DNA from: Caulobacter mirabilis
GTDB taxonomy: Bacteria; Pseudomonadota; Alphaproteobacteria; Caulobacterales; Caulobacteraceae
Length of the DNA stretch: 64,000 bases
Assembly (NCBI RefSeq): GCF_002749615.1
Contig: NZ_CP024201.1
Coordinates: 4,073,001-4,137,000, forward strand
Reading direction: 5' to 3'
This document shows positions 19,505 to 27,201 of the stretch, piece by piece; position 1 is the first letter of the stretch; every line of letters begins with the position of its first letter. The notes under the pieces were generated by a model that did not search any database, was not told where the DNA came from, and saw only the letters and a program-made list of their open reading frames with translations. The translations under genes were made by a program, and so were the position numbers.

Positions 19505-20281
19505 ATGCGGTTCGAGCGACGGGAGTTTCTGTTCGGGGCGGCGGCGCTCCTGGCGGCGCGGCCGGCGTTCGCGCAGGCCCCGCTGACGGTGTTCGCGGCG
19601 GCGTCGCTGCAGGAGTCGCTGACGGCGGCGAACGAGGCCTGGGCCAAGCGGAACGGAACGCCGGCCCGCCTCAGCTTCGGAGCCTCCTCGGCGATGGCGC
19701 GCCAGATCGAGAAGGGCGCCCCGGCCGACCTGTTCCTGTCCGCCGACGTCGACTGGGTGGACTGGCTGGCCGAGCGACGGCTGATCGTCCCCGCCTCCCG
19801 CCGCGATCTGCTGTCCAACAGCCTGGTGCTGATCGCCCCGGCCGCCTCGAAGACCAGCCTGAAGATCGCCAAGGGCATGCCGCTGGCCAAGGCGCTGGGC
19901 GGCGGCCGGCTGGCCGTGGCCGACCCCGCCGCCGTGCCTGCCGGGAAGTACGCCAAGGCCTCGCTGACGGCTCTGGGCGTCTGGGGATCGGTCGAGAAGA
20001 ACCTGCTGCCGGCCGAGAACGTGCGGGCGGCCCTGGCCTATGTCTCGCGTGGCGAGGCGCCGCTGGGCGTCGTCTACGCCACCGACGCCAAGGCCGACCC
20101 GAAAGTCCGCGTCGTCGACACCTTCCCGGCGGCGACCCATCCGGCGATCGTCTATCCGGGCGCGGTGCTCTCGGGCTCACGCAATCCGCGGGCGGCGGCC
20201 TTCCTCGGCTACCTCCAGACGCCGGAAGCCGCCGCGATCTTCAAGCGCTACGGCTTCGGCGTGCTGGCGCGGCCGGCCTGA
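19505..20281 (+). CDS. modA: Molybdate ABC transporter, substrate-binding protein
   Basis: Periplasmic molybdate/tungstate receptor, 258 residues. A Tat-like or Sec signal MRFERREFLFGAAALLAARPAFAQ is followed by the ModA opening LTVFAAASLQESLTAANEAW. The oxyanion-binding Ser residues are in AAASLQ and GASSAMARQIEKGAPADLF, with the later Asp-rich hinge ADPAAVPAGKYAKASL and the final Tyr region GEAPLGVVYATDAK. No modB or modC follows: the gene ends tail to tail with a lipoprotein gene at TGATCA, so its permease and ATPase must lie elsewhere. Confidence 0.94.
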   Translation: MRFERREFLFGAAALLAARPAFAQAPLTVFAAASLQESLTAANEAWAKRNGTPARLSFGASSAMARQIEKGAPADLFLSADVDWVDWLAERRLIVPASRRDLLSNSLVLIAPAASKTSLKIAKGMPLAKALGGGRLAVADPAAVPAGKYAKASLTALGVWGSVEKNLLPAENVRAALAYVSRGEAPLGVVYATDAKADPKVRVVDTFPAATHPAIVYPGAVLSGSRNPRAAAFLGYLQTPEAAAIFKRYGFGVLARPA

Positions 20282-20830
20282 TCAGTAGCCGACCTTGGCC
20301 GGCCACTGCAGGTAGCCGTCGCGATCCCGGCCGGCGAGCGGATAGTCGTACGGGCGGGCCTGGGGCGGCGGCGGGCGGCGGCGATCGTAGTCGCCGTAGT
20401 CGTAGCCGCGGCGGTAGTCGTCGCGATAACCGCGGCGGTAGCCGTCGTCGCGATAGCCGTGGCCGTAGCGCTCGCGGTGGCCGTACGACTCGACCGGGCC
20501 CAGGTAGCGCTCGGAATAGGTCTCACGCTCCTCGACCGACACATAGACGGCGGCGCGGGTGTCGGCGTAGCGGCGATAGTGCTTGCGAGGCTTCACATGG
20601 CGAGCCTTGCGGACCGCCGGACGCGGCGGCTCGGCCCTGGCCGGGCACTGGCAGCAGCAGTCGTGGCGGACCTCGATCACCTGCGGCGGCGGCGGGGCGG
20701 CCGGGGCGGCGGCCGGCGGCGGTGGCGCGGAAGCGGACTTGCCAGGCGCGGAGGCGGGAACGCCGGAACCCTGGCTGCAGGCGGTCACGAGGAGCGCGCC
20801 CGCGGCGATCAGCGGAATACGAAAGGACAT
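20282..20830 (-). CDS. Tyr/Arg/Asp-rich lipoprotein with cysteine cluster
   Basis: A 182-residue outer-surface-type lipoprotein: the signal MSFRIPLIAAGALLVTAC gives lipidation at Cys18. A Pro/Ala linker follows (about 30-50), then a cysteine cluster HDCCCQCP, a basic stretch (RHVKPRKHYRRYADTR), and a repetitive tail built from GYRDDGYRRGYRDDYRRGYDYGDYDRRR. The CCC-Q-C cluster could bind metal or form disulphides; the Tyr/Arg/Asp tail is low complexity and probably disordered. Not recognised as a named family. Its stop abuts that of modA. Confidence 0.75.
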   Translation of the reverse strand: MSFRIPLIAAGALLVTACSQGSGVPASAPGKSASAPPPPAAAPAAPPPPQVIEVRHDCCCQCPARAEPPRPAVRKARHVKPRKHYRRYADTRAAVYVSVEERETYSERYLGPVESYGHRERYGHGYRDDGYRRGYRDDYRRGYDYGDYDRRRPPPPQARPYDYPLAGRDRDGYLQWPAKVGY

Positions 20831-20904
20831 GGACGGCCTCTTGGGGGGAGCGGCACGGTCGATCAGAACCGACACGATACCCCCTGGAAACGCCGCCGTG
20901 CGTC

Positions 20905-21270
20905 CTATTCTCCCCGAGCGCGAGACTTAACCATGACCCATTCGCGGATCAGGAGCGTTAGGCCCGCGCCCACGGCGATGCCGATGGTGTTCGCGAGCGC
21001 GTCGCGGACGTCGCCCTGACGGCCGTACGGCATGGCGGCCTGGATCAGCTCCACGACCACGCCGAAGCCGAACAAGGCCAGCGCCACCAACGGTATCCAG
21101 CGAGGAAAGGCGGCCGCCCCGGCGAGGGTGAGCACGGCGTAGGCCGCGCTGTGCTTGAGCTTGTCCCAGACGTTCGCCAGCGGCAGCTCGTCGCTCGGAG
21201 CCAGGGATAGCCAGAGAATGATCGCACAGCCGAGAATGAAGATGGCGATACGGAGAGGACGGGCGAGCAT
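20905..21270 (-). CDS. VanZ-like membrane protein
   Basis: A 121-residue membrane protein with four probable helices: residues about 5-24 (LRIAIFILGCAIILWLSLAP), 42-58, 64-82 and 97-112. The pattern SLAPSDELP...WDKLKHSAAYAVLTLAG and the later GVVVELIQAAMPYGRQGDVRDALANTIGIAVG is the VanZ family, small membrane proteins of unclear biochemical role that in one case raise teicoplanin resistance. The start at 21270 is divergent from a HAD gene 66 bases away. Resistance role here should not be assumed. Confidence 0.88.
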   Translation of the reverse strand: MLARPLRIAIFILGCAIILWLSLAPSDELPLANVWDKLKHSAAYAVLTLAGAAAFPRWIPLVALALFGFGVVVELIQAAMPYGRQGDVRDALANTIGIAVGAGLTLLIREWVMVKSRARGE

Positions 21271-21336
21271 GGAACCTTCGGGTTGCGCGTCGATGGGGGG
21301 CTGTCTAGCGTCCGCGCCGCGAAAAGAGGAGCGGTC

Positions 21337-21981
21337 GTGACGGTTTCTGCGGTGATCTGGGACTTCGGCGGGGTGATCACCTCCTCGCCGTTCGAGGCAT
21401 TCAACCATTATGAGGCGGAAAAGGGGCTGCCGCGCGATTTCATCCGTGGGGTGAACGCCGCCAACCCCGATCACAACGCCTGGGCCCTGTTCGAGCGCAA
21501 CGAGATCGACGCCGCGGCCTTCGACGCGAAGTTCCTGGAGGAGTCGACCGCCCTGGGCCACTCGGTGCGCGGGGCCGACATCCTGCCGCGGCTGTCCGGC
21601 GACATCCGCCCACGCATGGTCGCGGCGCTGGAACAGTGCAAGGCCAACTTCAAGGTCGGCTGCATCACCAACAACGTCCAGACCGGCCACGGCGCCGGCA
21701 TGTCGGGCACCAGCGAGAAGGCCGCTCAGGTCGCCGGGATCATGGCGCTGTTCGACGTGGTGATCGAAAGCTCGAAAGCCGGCGTCCGCAAGCCGGATCC
21801 ACGCATCTATCAGATGATGTGCGAGCAGCTGGCGGTCGATCCGGCCGACTGCGTCTACCTCGACGACCTGGGAATCAACTGCAAGCCGGCCGCGATGCTG
21901 GGCATGCGGGCGATCAAGGTCGGCGGCGTCGACCAGGCCCTGGCCGAGCTGTCGGCCTCGACCGGCCTCATCTTCGAATAG
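21337..21981 (+). CDS. HAD-IA hydrolase, epoxide-hydrolase N-domain-like
   Basis: A 214-residue haloacid-dehalogenase-fold protein, starting at a GTG preceded by AGAGGAG. Motif I reads WDFGGVIT: the nucleophile Asp9 is kept but the usual second Asp two residues on is Gly, as in the YihX and DxG branch. Motif II is ITNNVQT, motif III the Lys in GVRKPDPRIYQMM, and motif IV VYLDDLGINCKPA. The closest pattern is the phosphatase-like N-terminal domain of soluble epoxide hydrolase. Followed after 25 bases by an SDR in the same direction, probably one operon. Substrate unknown. Confidence 0.88.
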   Translation: MTVSAVIWDFGGVITSSPFEAFNHYEAEKGLPRDFIRGVNAANPDHNAWALFERNEIDAAAFDAKFLEESTALGHSVRGADILPRLSGDIRPRMVAALEQCKANFKVGCITNNVQTGHGAGMSGTSEKAAQVAGIMALFDVVIESSKAGVRKPDPRIYQMMCEQLAVDPADCVYLDDLGINCKPAAMLGMRAIKVGGVDQALAELSASTGLIFE

Positions 21982-22006
21982 CCAGAACAGGACAGGGAAC
22001 GAGACC

Positions 22007-22792
22007 ATGACCAAGCGCACGGGCCGGGTCGCCGGCAAGAAGGCCTTCATCACCGGCGCCGCTCAGGGGCTCGGCGCGGCGATGGCGCGCCGCCTGGCCG
22101 AGGAAGGCGCCCTGGTCAGCCTCGCCGATCTCAACCATGACGGCGTGAAGACCGTCGCGGCGGAGATCAACCAGGCGCATGGCGAAGGAACGGCCTTCGC
22201 CTTCCCGCTGGATGTGACCCGGGAAGACCAGTGGATCTTCGCCCTGGAGGAGGCCGACGCGGCCATGGGCGGCCTCTCCGTCCTGGTCAACAACGCCGGG
22301 ATCAGCAAGGGCGGCCATCTGGAGCAGTGCAGCCTGGAGGATTTCCGCGAGGTGATGGCGGTCAACGTCGATAGCGTCTTCCTCGGCGCCAAGCATGCCC
22401 TGAAGTACATGCGCGCGCACCAGCCGGGCTCGATCGTCAACATCAGTTCGATCGCCGGCCTGATCGCCAACCACAACGGTCCAGCTTACAACGCCTCCAA
22501 GGCCGGCGTCTGGCTGCTCAGCAAGAACATCGCCCTCTATTGCGCCAAGCAGAAGCTCGACATCCGCAGCAACTCGATCCACCCGACCTTCATCGACACG
22601 CCCATCCTCGATCCGATCCGACAGGCGTTCGGCAAGGAGGAGGGCGAGGCCAAGCTCGGCCGTCAGATCCCGCTCGGCCACATCGGCGAGACGCTGGATA
22701 TCGCCAACGCCGTGCTCTACCTGGCCAGCGACGAGAGCAAGTTCATGACCGGCGCCGAGCTGAAGCTGGACGGCGGCATCAGCGCGATGTGA
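22007..22792 (+). CDS. Short-chain dehydrogenase/reductase (classical)
   Basis: A 261-residue NAD(P)-dependent oxidoreductase. The cofactor site is TGAAQGLG (16-23) with NNAG at about 95-98; catalytic Ser148, Tyr161 and Lys165 (YNASK) are all present. The long loop with KLGRQIPLGHIGETLDIANAVLYLASDESKFMTGAELKLDGG is the usual C-terminal pattern. Cyclopentanol or 3-alpha-hydroxysteroid dehydrogenases are among the nearest known types, but the substrate cannot be set. It follows the HAD gene and is convergent with the GMC oxidoreductase, 12 bases between stops. Confidence 0.92.
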   Translation: MTKRTGRVAGKKAFITGAAQGLGAAMARRLAEEGALVSLADLNHDGVKTVAAEINQAHGEGTAFAFPLDVTREDQWIFALEEADAAMGGLSVLVNNAGISKGGHLEQCSLEDFREVMAVNVDSVFLGAKHALKYMRAHQPGSIVNISSIAGLIANHNGPAYNASKAGVWLLSKNIALYCAKQKLDIRSNSIHPTFIDTPILDPIRQAFGKEEGEAKLGRQIPLGHIGETLDIANAVLYLASDESKFMTGAELKLDGGISAM

Positions 22793-22804
22793 GGTCGACG
22801 CCCC

Positions 22805-24433
22805 CTACCGCGCGTCCTCCAGCGCCAGGCCCGCGCCGCGCTCGGCGATCATGATGGTGGGCGTGTTGGTGTTGCCCGACGTGATGGTCGGCATCACCGA
22901 GGCGTCGATGACCCGCAGCCGCTCCAGCCCGATCACCCGCAGGCGTTCGTCGACCACGGCGGCGTTGTCGGACGGCAGCCCCATCCGGGCCGTTCCCACT
23001 GGATGGAAGATGGTCGTGCCGATGTCGCCGGCGGCCCGGGCCAGGGCGGCCTCGTCGTCGCCCACGGCGGGGCCCGGCAGATGCTCCGCTGGCGAGAAGC
23101 GCGCCAGGGCCGGCTGGGCCATCAGGCGGCGGGTCACGCGGATCGCGTCGGCCGCCACCCGGCGATCCTCGAGCGTGGCCAGGTAGTTCGGCGCGATCCG
23201 CGGCGCATCGCCCGGATCCGCCGAGCGCAGCCGGACCGTCCCGCGCGAGGTCGGGCGCAGGTTGCAGGCCGAGACCGTCACCGCCGGAAACCGATGCAAC
23301 GGCTCGCCGAACCGGTCCAACGACAGCGGCTGGCAATGGAACTGGATGTTCGGCCGGTCGTGCTCCGGCGACGAGGTCGTGAAGATGCCCAGCTGCGACG
23401 GCGCCATGGTCAGCGGCCCGCGCCGGAACAGGGCGTACTCCGCGCCCATCAGCCCTCGCCCGACCAGAGAATGGTAGGTCTCGTTGAGGGTCTTCACCCC
23501 GCTGACCCGGTAGATCGCGCGCTGCTGCAGGTGGTCCTGCAGGTTCCGCCCGACGCCCGGCCGGGCGGCGACGACGGGCAGGCCCAGGTCGCCCAGCCAA
23601 TCCGCCGGGCCGACGCCCGACAGCTGCAGGATCTGCGGCGACCCTATCGCGCCGGCCGCCAGGATCACCTCGCCCCGCGCCCGGACGTCGAACGCCCTGC
23701 CGCCGCGGCGGAAGCGGACGCCGACCGCCCGCCGATCCTCGAACAGCACCCGCTCGACCTGGACGCCCGTCTCCAAGCGTAGGTTCGGCCGCGCGAGCGC
23801 CGGCTTCAGGAAGGCGCGCGCCGCCGACCAGCGCAGCCCGCGCCTCTGGTTGACGTGGAACAGGCCGACGCCCGTGTTGTCGCCCGTGTTGAAGTCGGAC
23901 GTCGCCGGGACGCCCATCTCGATCGCGGCCCTCTCGATGGCGTCCAGCACGGCCCAGCGGACCCGCGGCGCCTCGACCCGCCACTCGCCGCCGACGCCGT
24001 GGTCGTCGCTTTCGCCCAGGAAGTGATCGTCCAGCCGGCGGAACACGGGCCGCACCTCGTCCCAGCCCCAGCCGGCCAGGCCCAGCTGGCGCCAATGATC
24101 GTAGTCGGCGGCCTGGCCGCGCATGGAGATCATGGCGTTGATGGCGGAGCTGCCGCCGATGACCTTACCCCGCGGATACTTCAGCGTTCGCCCGTTCAGG
24201 CCCGGCTCGGGCTCCGTTTCGAACAGCCAGTCGGACCGTGGATTGCCGATGGCGAACAGGTAGCCGACCGGCACATGAAACCACATCCAGTCGTCCCGGC
24301 CGCCGGCCTCCAGGACCAGAACCCGACGGCGCGGATCCCGAGACAGCCGGTTGGCCAGCACGCATCCCGCGGAGCCGGCGCCGACCACGATGTAGTCGTA
24401 CTCGCCCTCGAACGGGATCGTTTCCTCGGTCAT
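22805..24433 (-). CDS. GMC-family FAD oxidoreductase (choline dehydrogenase-like)
   Basis: A 542-residue flavoprotein that oxidises alcohols. The N-terminal dinucleotide site is YIVVGAGSAGCVLANRLS, then the GMC signatures: PRGKVIGGSSAINAMI (signature 1) and GEVILAAGAIGSPQILQLSGVG (signature 2). The catalytic His-His/His-Asn region lies at TTIFHPVGTARMG and MPTITSGNTNTPTIMIAERGA. No betaine aldehyde dehydrogenase or BetI regulator is near, so a choline role is not supported; an aliphatic or aromatic alcohol is as likely. It is a lone gene between an SDR and an exported FliL-like protein. Confidence 0.93.
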   Translation of the reverse strand: MTEETIPFEGEYDYIVVGAGSAGCVLANRLSRDPRRRVLVLEAGGRDDWMWFHVPVGYLFAIGNPRSDWLFETEPEPGLNGRTLKYPRGKVIGGSSAINAMISMRGQAADYDHWRQLGLAGWGWDEVRPVFRRLDDHFLGESDDHGVGGEWRVEAPRVRWAVLDAIERAAIEMGVPATSDFNTGDNTGVGLFHVNQRRGLRWSAARAFLKPALARPNLRLETGVQVERVLFEDRRAVGVRFRRGGRAFDVRARGEVILAAGAIGSPQILQLSGVGPADWLGDLGLPVVAARPGVGRNLQDHLQQRAIYRVSGVKTLNETYHSLVGRGLMGAEYALFRRGPLTMAPSQLGIFTTSSPEHDRPNIQFHCQPLSLDRFGEPLHRFPAVTVSACNLRPTSRGTVRLRSADPGDAPRIAPNYLATLEDRRVAADAIRVTRRLMAQPALARFSPAEHLPGPAVGDDEAALARAAGDIGTTIFHPVGTARMGLPSDNAAVVDERLRVIGLERLRVIDASVMPTITSGNTNTPTIMIAERGAGLALEDAR

Positions 24434-24493
24434 GCCCTTCCATCGGCGACGACACGCCGTTCGCCAAGCCCCTTTGGCCGGGACGAACGATGG

Positions 24494-24889
24494 TCAGTTG
24501 ATCAGGATCGTCCCGAGCAGGAACTTCGCGCCCTTCTGGCCGAGGGTCTGGTCGGTCAGCCGCTGCAGTTCGCGGGCCAGGTAGTCCGCGTCGGGGAGGC
24601 CGCCCGTCGGCAGCCCGGCCGCGTAGGCCTGGACGAAGCCGGCGTAGGCGGCGCGCAGACGCGGCTCCGACGCGGTCGCCCGCTGGCGCATCTTGTCGTC
24701 CGAGGTGTCCAGCCCGCATTCGACGGTGATCACGCCCCGGCTGCCGTCGCGTCGCACGATGGTCGCGACGATCGCCTTGATCTGAACGAAGCCGGCTCCG
24801 CCGCCCTTCTTGCGCTCCTCCCCGCCAGCGGCCGAGACGGCGGCGGGGATCAGGCTCAAGGCGGCGGCGATGACGAGACGGCGATCCAT
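24494..24889 (-). CDS. Exported FliL-like small protein
   Basis: About 131 residues from MDRRLVIAAALSLIPAAVSAAGGEE, with a signal peptide cut near residue 20 (upstream Met codons at 24907 and 24910 are possible starts). After a Gly/Lys linker the domain FVQIKAIVATIVRRDGSRGVITVECGLDTSDDKMRQRA ... LRAAYAGFVQAYAAGLPTGGLPDADYLARELQRLTDQTLGQKGAKFLLGTILIN has the layout of the periplasmic part of FliL, the flagellar stator-associated protein, without its membrane anchor. It is divergent from flmA, which suits a flagellar link, but the assignment is inference. Confidence 0.6.
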   Translation of the reverse strand: MDRRLVIAAALSLIPAAVSAAGGEERKKGGGAGFVQIKAIVATIVRRDGSRGVITVECGLDTSDDKMRQRATASEPRLRAAYAGFVQAYAAGLPTGGLPDADYLARELQRLTDQTLGQKGAKFLLGTILIN

Positions 24890-25000
24890 GCGACGCTCTT
24901 GCCGCATCATGGTTGACGGGCCGTTTACGATTTCAGTCGAAGCCTGACCGTGGGGCGTCCTCGCATCAGGTTCGGAGGAGCGCGCCCGCTTGGAGACGCC

Positions 25001-26038
25001 ATGTCCAGCTTCGCGCCCGACACCCTGGATCTCGACGGGAAGGTCATTCTCGTCACCGGCGGCACCGGCTCGTTCGGCCGACGCTTCGTCGAGACCGTGC
25101 TGGCCCGCTTCAAGCCGCGGAAACTGATCGTCTACTCGCGCGACGAGCTGAAGCAGAGCGAGATGCAGCAGGATCTGCGCGAGCGATTCGACGCCGAGGC
25201 GATGAGTCGGATGCGGTTCTTCCTGGGCGATATCCGCGACCGCTCGCGCCTGACCCTGGCCCTGCGCGGCGTCGACATCGTCATCCACGCCGCCGCCCTC
25301 AAACAGGTGCCGGCCGCCGAGTACAATCCGTCGGAGTGCATCCACACCAACGTCATCGGCGCGGAGAACGTGGTCTGGGCCAGCCTGACCAATCGGGTGC
25401 AGCAGGTGGTCGCCCTGTCGACCGACAAGGCCTGCAACCCGGTCAACCTCTACGGCGCCACCAAACTGGCGTCCGACAAGACCTTCGTCGCGGCCAACAA
25501 CCTCTCGGGCGACATCAGCACCAAGTTCTCGGTCGTTCGCTACGGCAACGTGGTCGGCTCGCGCGGCAGCGTCGTGCCGCTGTACCGCCGGCTGCTGGCC
25601 CAGGGCGCGACCGAGCTGCCCGTCACCGACGCCCGCATGACCCGCTTCTGGATCACCCTGAACCAGGGCGTGCAGTTCGTGCTGTCGTCGTTGGAGATCA
25701 TGCGCGGCGGCGAGATCTTCGTGCCCAAGATCCCGTCCATGGCGATGCCCGACCTGGTCCAGGCCATGGCGCCGCTCGCCAAGATCAAGATCGTCGGCAT
25801 CCGTCCGGGCGAAAAGCTGCACGAGACCATGGTCAGCGCCGACGACGCCCGCCAGACGATGGAGCTGGCCGACCGCTACGTGATCGAACCTTCCTTCGTC
25901 GAATATACCCGTGCGCCCTTCGGGCCCGTCGACGGCGCCAAGCCGGTCGCCGAGGACTTCGCCTACGCCAGCGATGGCAACCCCGACTGGCTGACCGCCG
26001 AGGGCCTGCGCCGCATGCTGGAGGAGACCGGCGCGTGA
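25001..26038 (+). CDS. flmA: UDP-N-acetylglucosamine 4,6-dehydratase (inverting)
   Basis: First enzyme of pseudaminic-acid-type sugar synthesis (PseB/FlmA): converts UDP-GlcNAc to the 4-keto-6-deoxy sugar with inversion at C5. The 345 residues hold the NADP site VTGGTGSFGRRFVE (about 18-31), SRDELKQSEMQQ, and an extended SDR active site with STDKACNPVNLYGATKLASDK (Tyr and Lys). Caulobacterales use this sugar to glycosylate flagellins. The ATG at 25001 is preferred over the upstream in-frame start. It is coupled to the next gene by a GTGA overlap. Confidence 0.95.
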   Translation: MSSFAPDTLDLDGKVILVTGGTGSFGRRFVETVLARFKPRKLIVYSRDELKQSEMQQDLRERFDAEAMSRMRFFLGDIRDRSRLTLALRGVDIVIHAAALKQVPAAEYNPSECIHTNVIGAENVVWASLTNRVQQVVALSTDKACNPVNLYGATKLASDKTFVAANNLSGDISTKFSVVRYGNVVGSRGSVVPLYRRLLAQGATELPVTDARMTRFWITLNQGVQFVLSSLEIMRGGEIFVPKIPSMAMPDLVQAMAPLAKIKIVGIRPGEKLHETMVSADDARQTMELADRYVIEPSFVEYTRAPFGPVDGAKPVAEDFAYASDGNPDWLTAEGLRRMLEETGA

Positions 26039-27201
26039 CCCCCCTTCCCTTCCTGCCCTATGGCCGACAGACCATCGAAGATGACGATGTCGCGTCGGTG
26101 GCGGAGGCGCTGCGGGCGGACTTCCTGACCACGGGTCCGACGGTCGGCCGGTTCGAGGCCGCCTTCGCCGAGACGGTCGGCGCGCGTCACGCCGTCGCCT
26201 GCAGCAACGGCACCGCGGCGCTGCACATGGCCATGATGGCGGCGGGGATCGGACCCGGCGATATCTGTATCGTCCCTTCGATCACCTTCCTGGCCACCGC
26301 CAACTGCGCGACCTACGTCGGCGCCGACGTCGTCTTCGCCGATGTCGATCCCGACAGCGGCCTGATGACGCCCGAAACCCTGGCGGAAGCCTTGTCGCGC
26401 GCCGACGGGCGCCCCGTGCGCGCGGTGCTGCCGGTGCACCTGCGCGGCGACGTCTGCGACCTGCCGGCGCTCGCCGCCTTGGCCGGCGCGGCCGGGGCGA
26501 TCCTGGTCGAGGACGCCCCGCACGCCCTCGGCTCCAGCCTGAGACGAGGCAACGAAGTCCATCGCGTCGGCGACAACGCCTTCTCGGCCATGGCGACCTT
26601 CTCGTTCCACCCCGTGAAGACCATCGCCACGGGCGAGGGCGGCATGGTGACCACCAGCGACGACGTCCTGGCCGAGCGCCTGCGGCTGGCCCGCAGCCAC
26701 GGCATGGTCCGGCCGGCCGGGGCCGCGCCGTGGATCTACGAGATGCCCGAGCCGGGCTACAACTATCGCCTGCCGGACGTACTCTGCGCCCTGGGGCTGT
26801 CTCAGCTGGCCAAGCTGGAGCGGTTCACCGCGCGCCGGCGGGTCCTGGCCGCCCTCTACGAAACCGCCCTCGCCCCGTTGGCGCCGACGGTGCGGCTCGC
26901 GGCGCGACCGGAGCATTCCGACCCCGCGCTGCATCTGCTGACCGTGCTGATCGACTTCGCCGCCGCGGGAATCGAGCGGGCGCGGGTCGTCGCCGACCTG
27001 GCCGAAGCCGGCATCGGCTCCCAGGTCCACTACATCCCCGTCCATACCCAGCCCTACTGGCGAACACGCAACGGCGCGCTGGACCTGCCCGGCGCCCAGG
27101 GCTGGTACGACCGCTGCCTCAGCCTGCCGCTGTTTCCGGGCATGGACGACGGCGATGTCGAGAGGGTGGTCGCGGCGCTGGCTCGGGCGCTGCGCCTCTA
27201 G
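26035..27201 (+). CDS. flmB: UDP-4-amino-4,6-dideoxy-sugar aminotransferase
   Basis: PLP-dependent DegT/DnrJ/EryC1 aminotransferase (PseC/FlmB type) acting on the FlmA product, 388 residues. The start is the GTG overlapping the flmA stop. Substrate and cofactor marks are SNGTAALHMAMMAAGIGPGD, SITFLATANCATYVGA, VEDAPHALGS and the Schiff-base lysine Lys195 in FSFHPVKTIATGEGGM, followed by GYNYRLPDVLCALGLSQLAKLE. Further flm genes that finish the sugar or attach it are not in this window. It meets the unknown 569-residue gene tail to tail at CTAG. Confidence 0.94.
   Translation: MTPLPFLPYGRQTIEDDDVASVAEALRADFLTTGPTVGRFEAAFAETVGARHAVACSNGTAALHMAMMAAGIGPGDICIVPSITFLATANCATYVGADVVFADVDPDSGLMTPETLAEALSRADGRPVRAVLPVHLRGDVCDLPALAALAGAAGAILVEDAPHALGSSLRRGNEVHRVGDNAFSAMATFSFHPVKTIATGEGGMVTTSDDVLAERLRLARSHGMVRPAGAAPWIYEMPEPGYNYRLPDVLCALGLSQLAKLERFTARRRVLAALYETALAPLAPTVRLAARPEHSDPALHLLTVLIDFAAAGIERARVVADLAEAGIGSQVHYIPVHTQPYWRTRNGALDLPGAQGWYDRCLSLPLFPGMDDGDVERVVAALARALRL

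Noticed and set aside
20282..20500. Repetitive coding sequence taken for a CRISPR or satellite repeat
   Set aside because: The repeats are codons for GYRDD/RRGY in a lipoprotein tail, irregular in length, without spacers.
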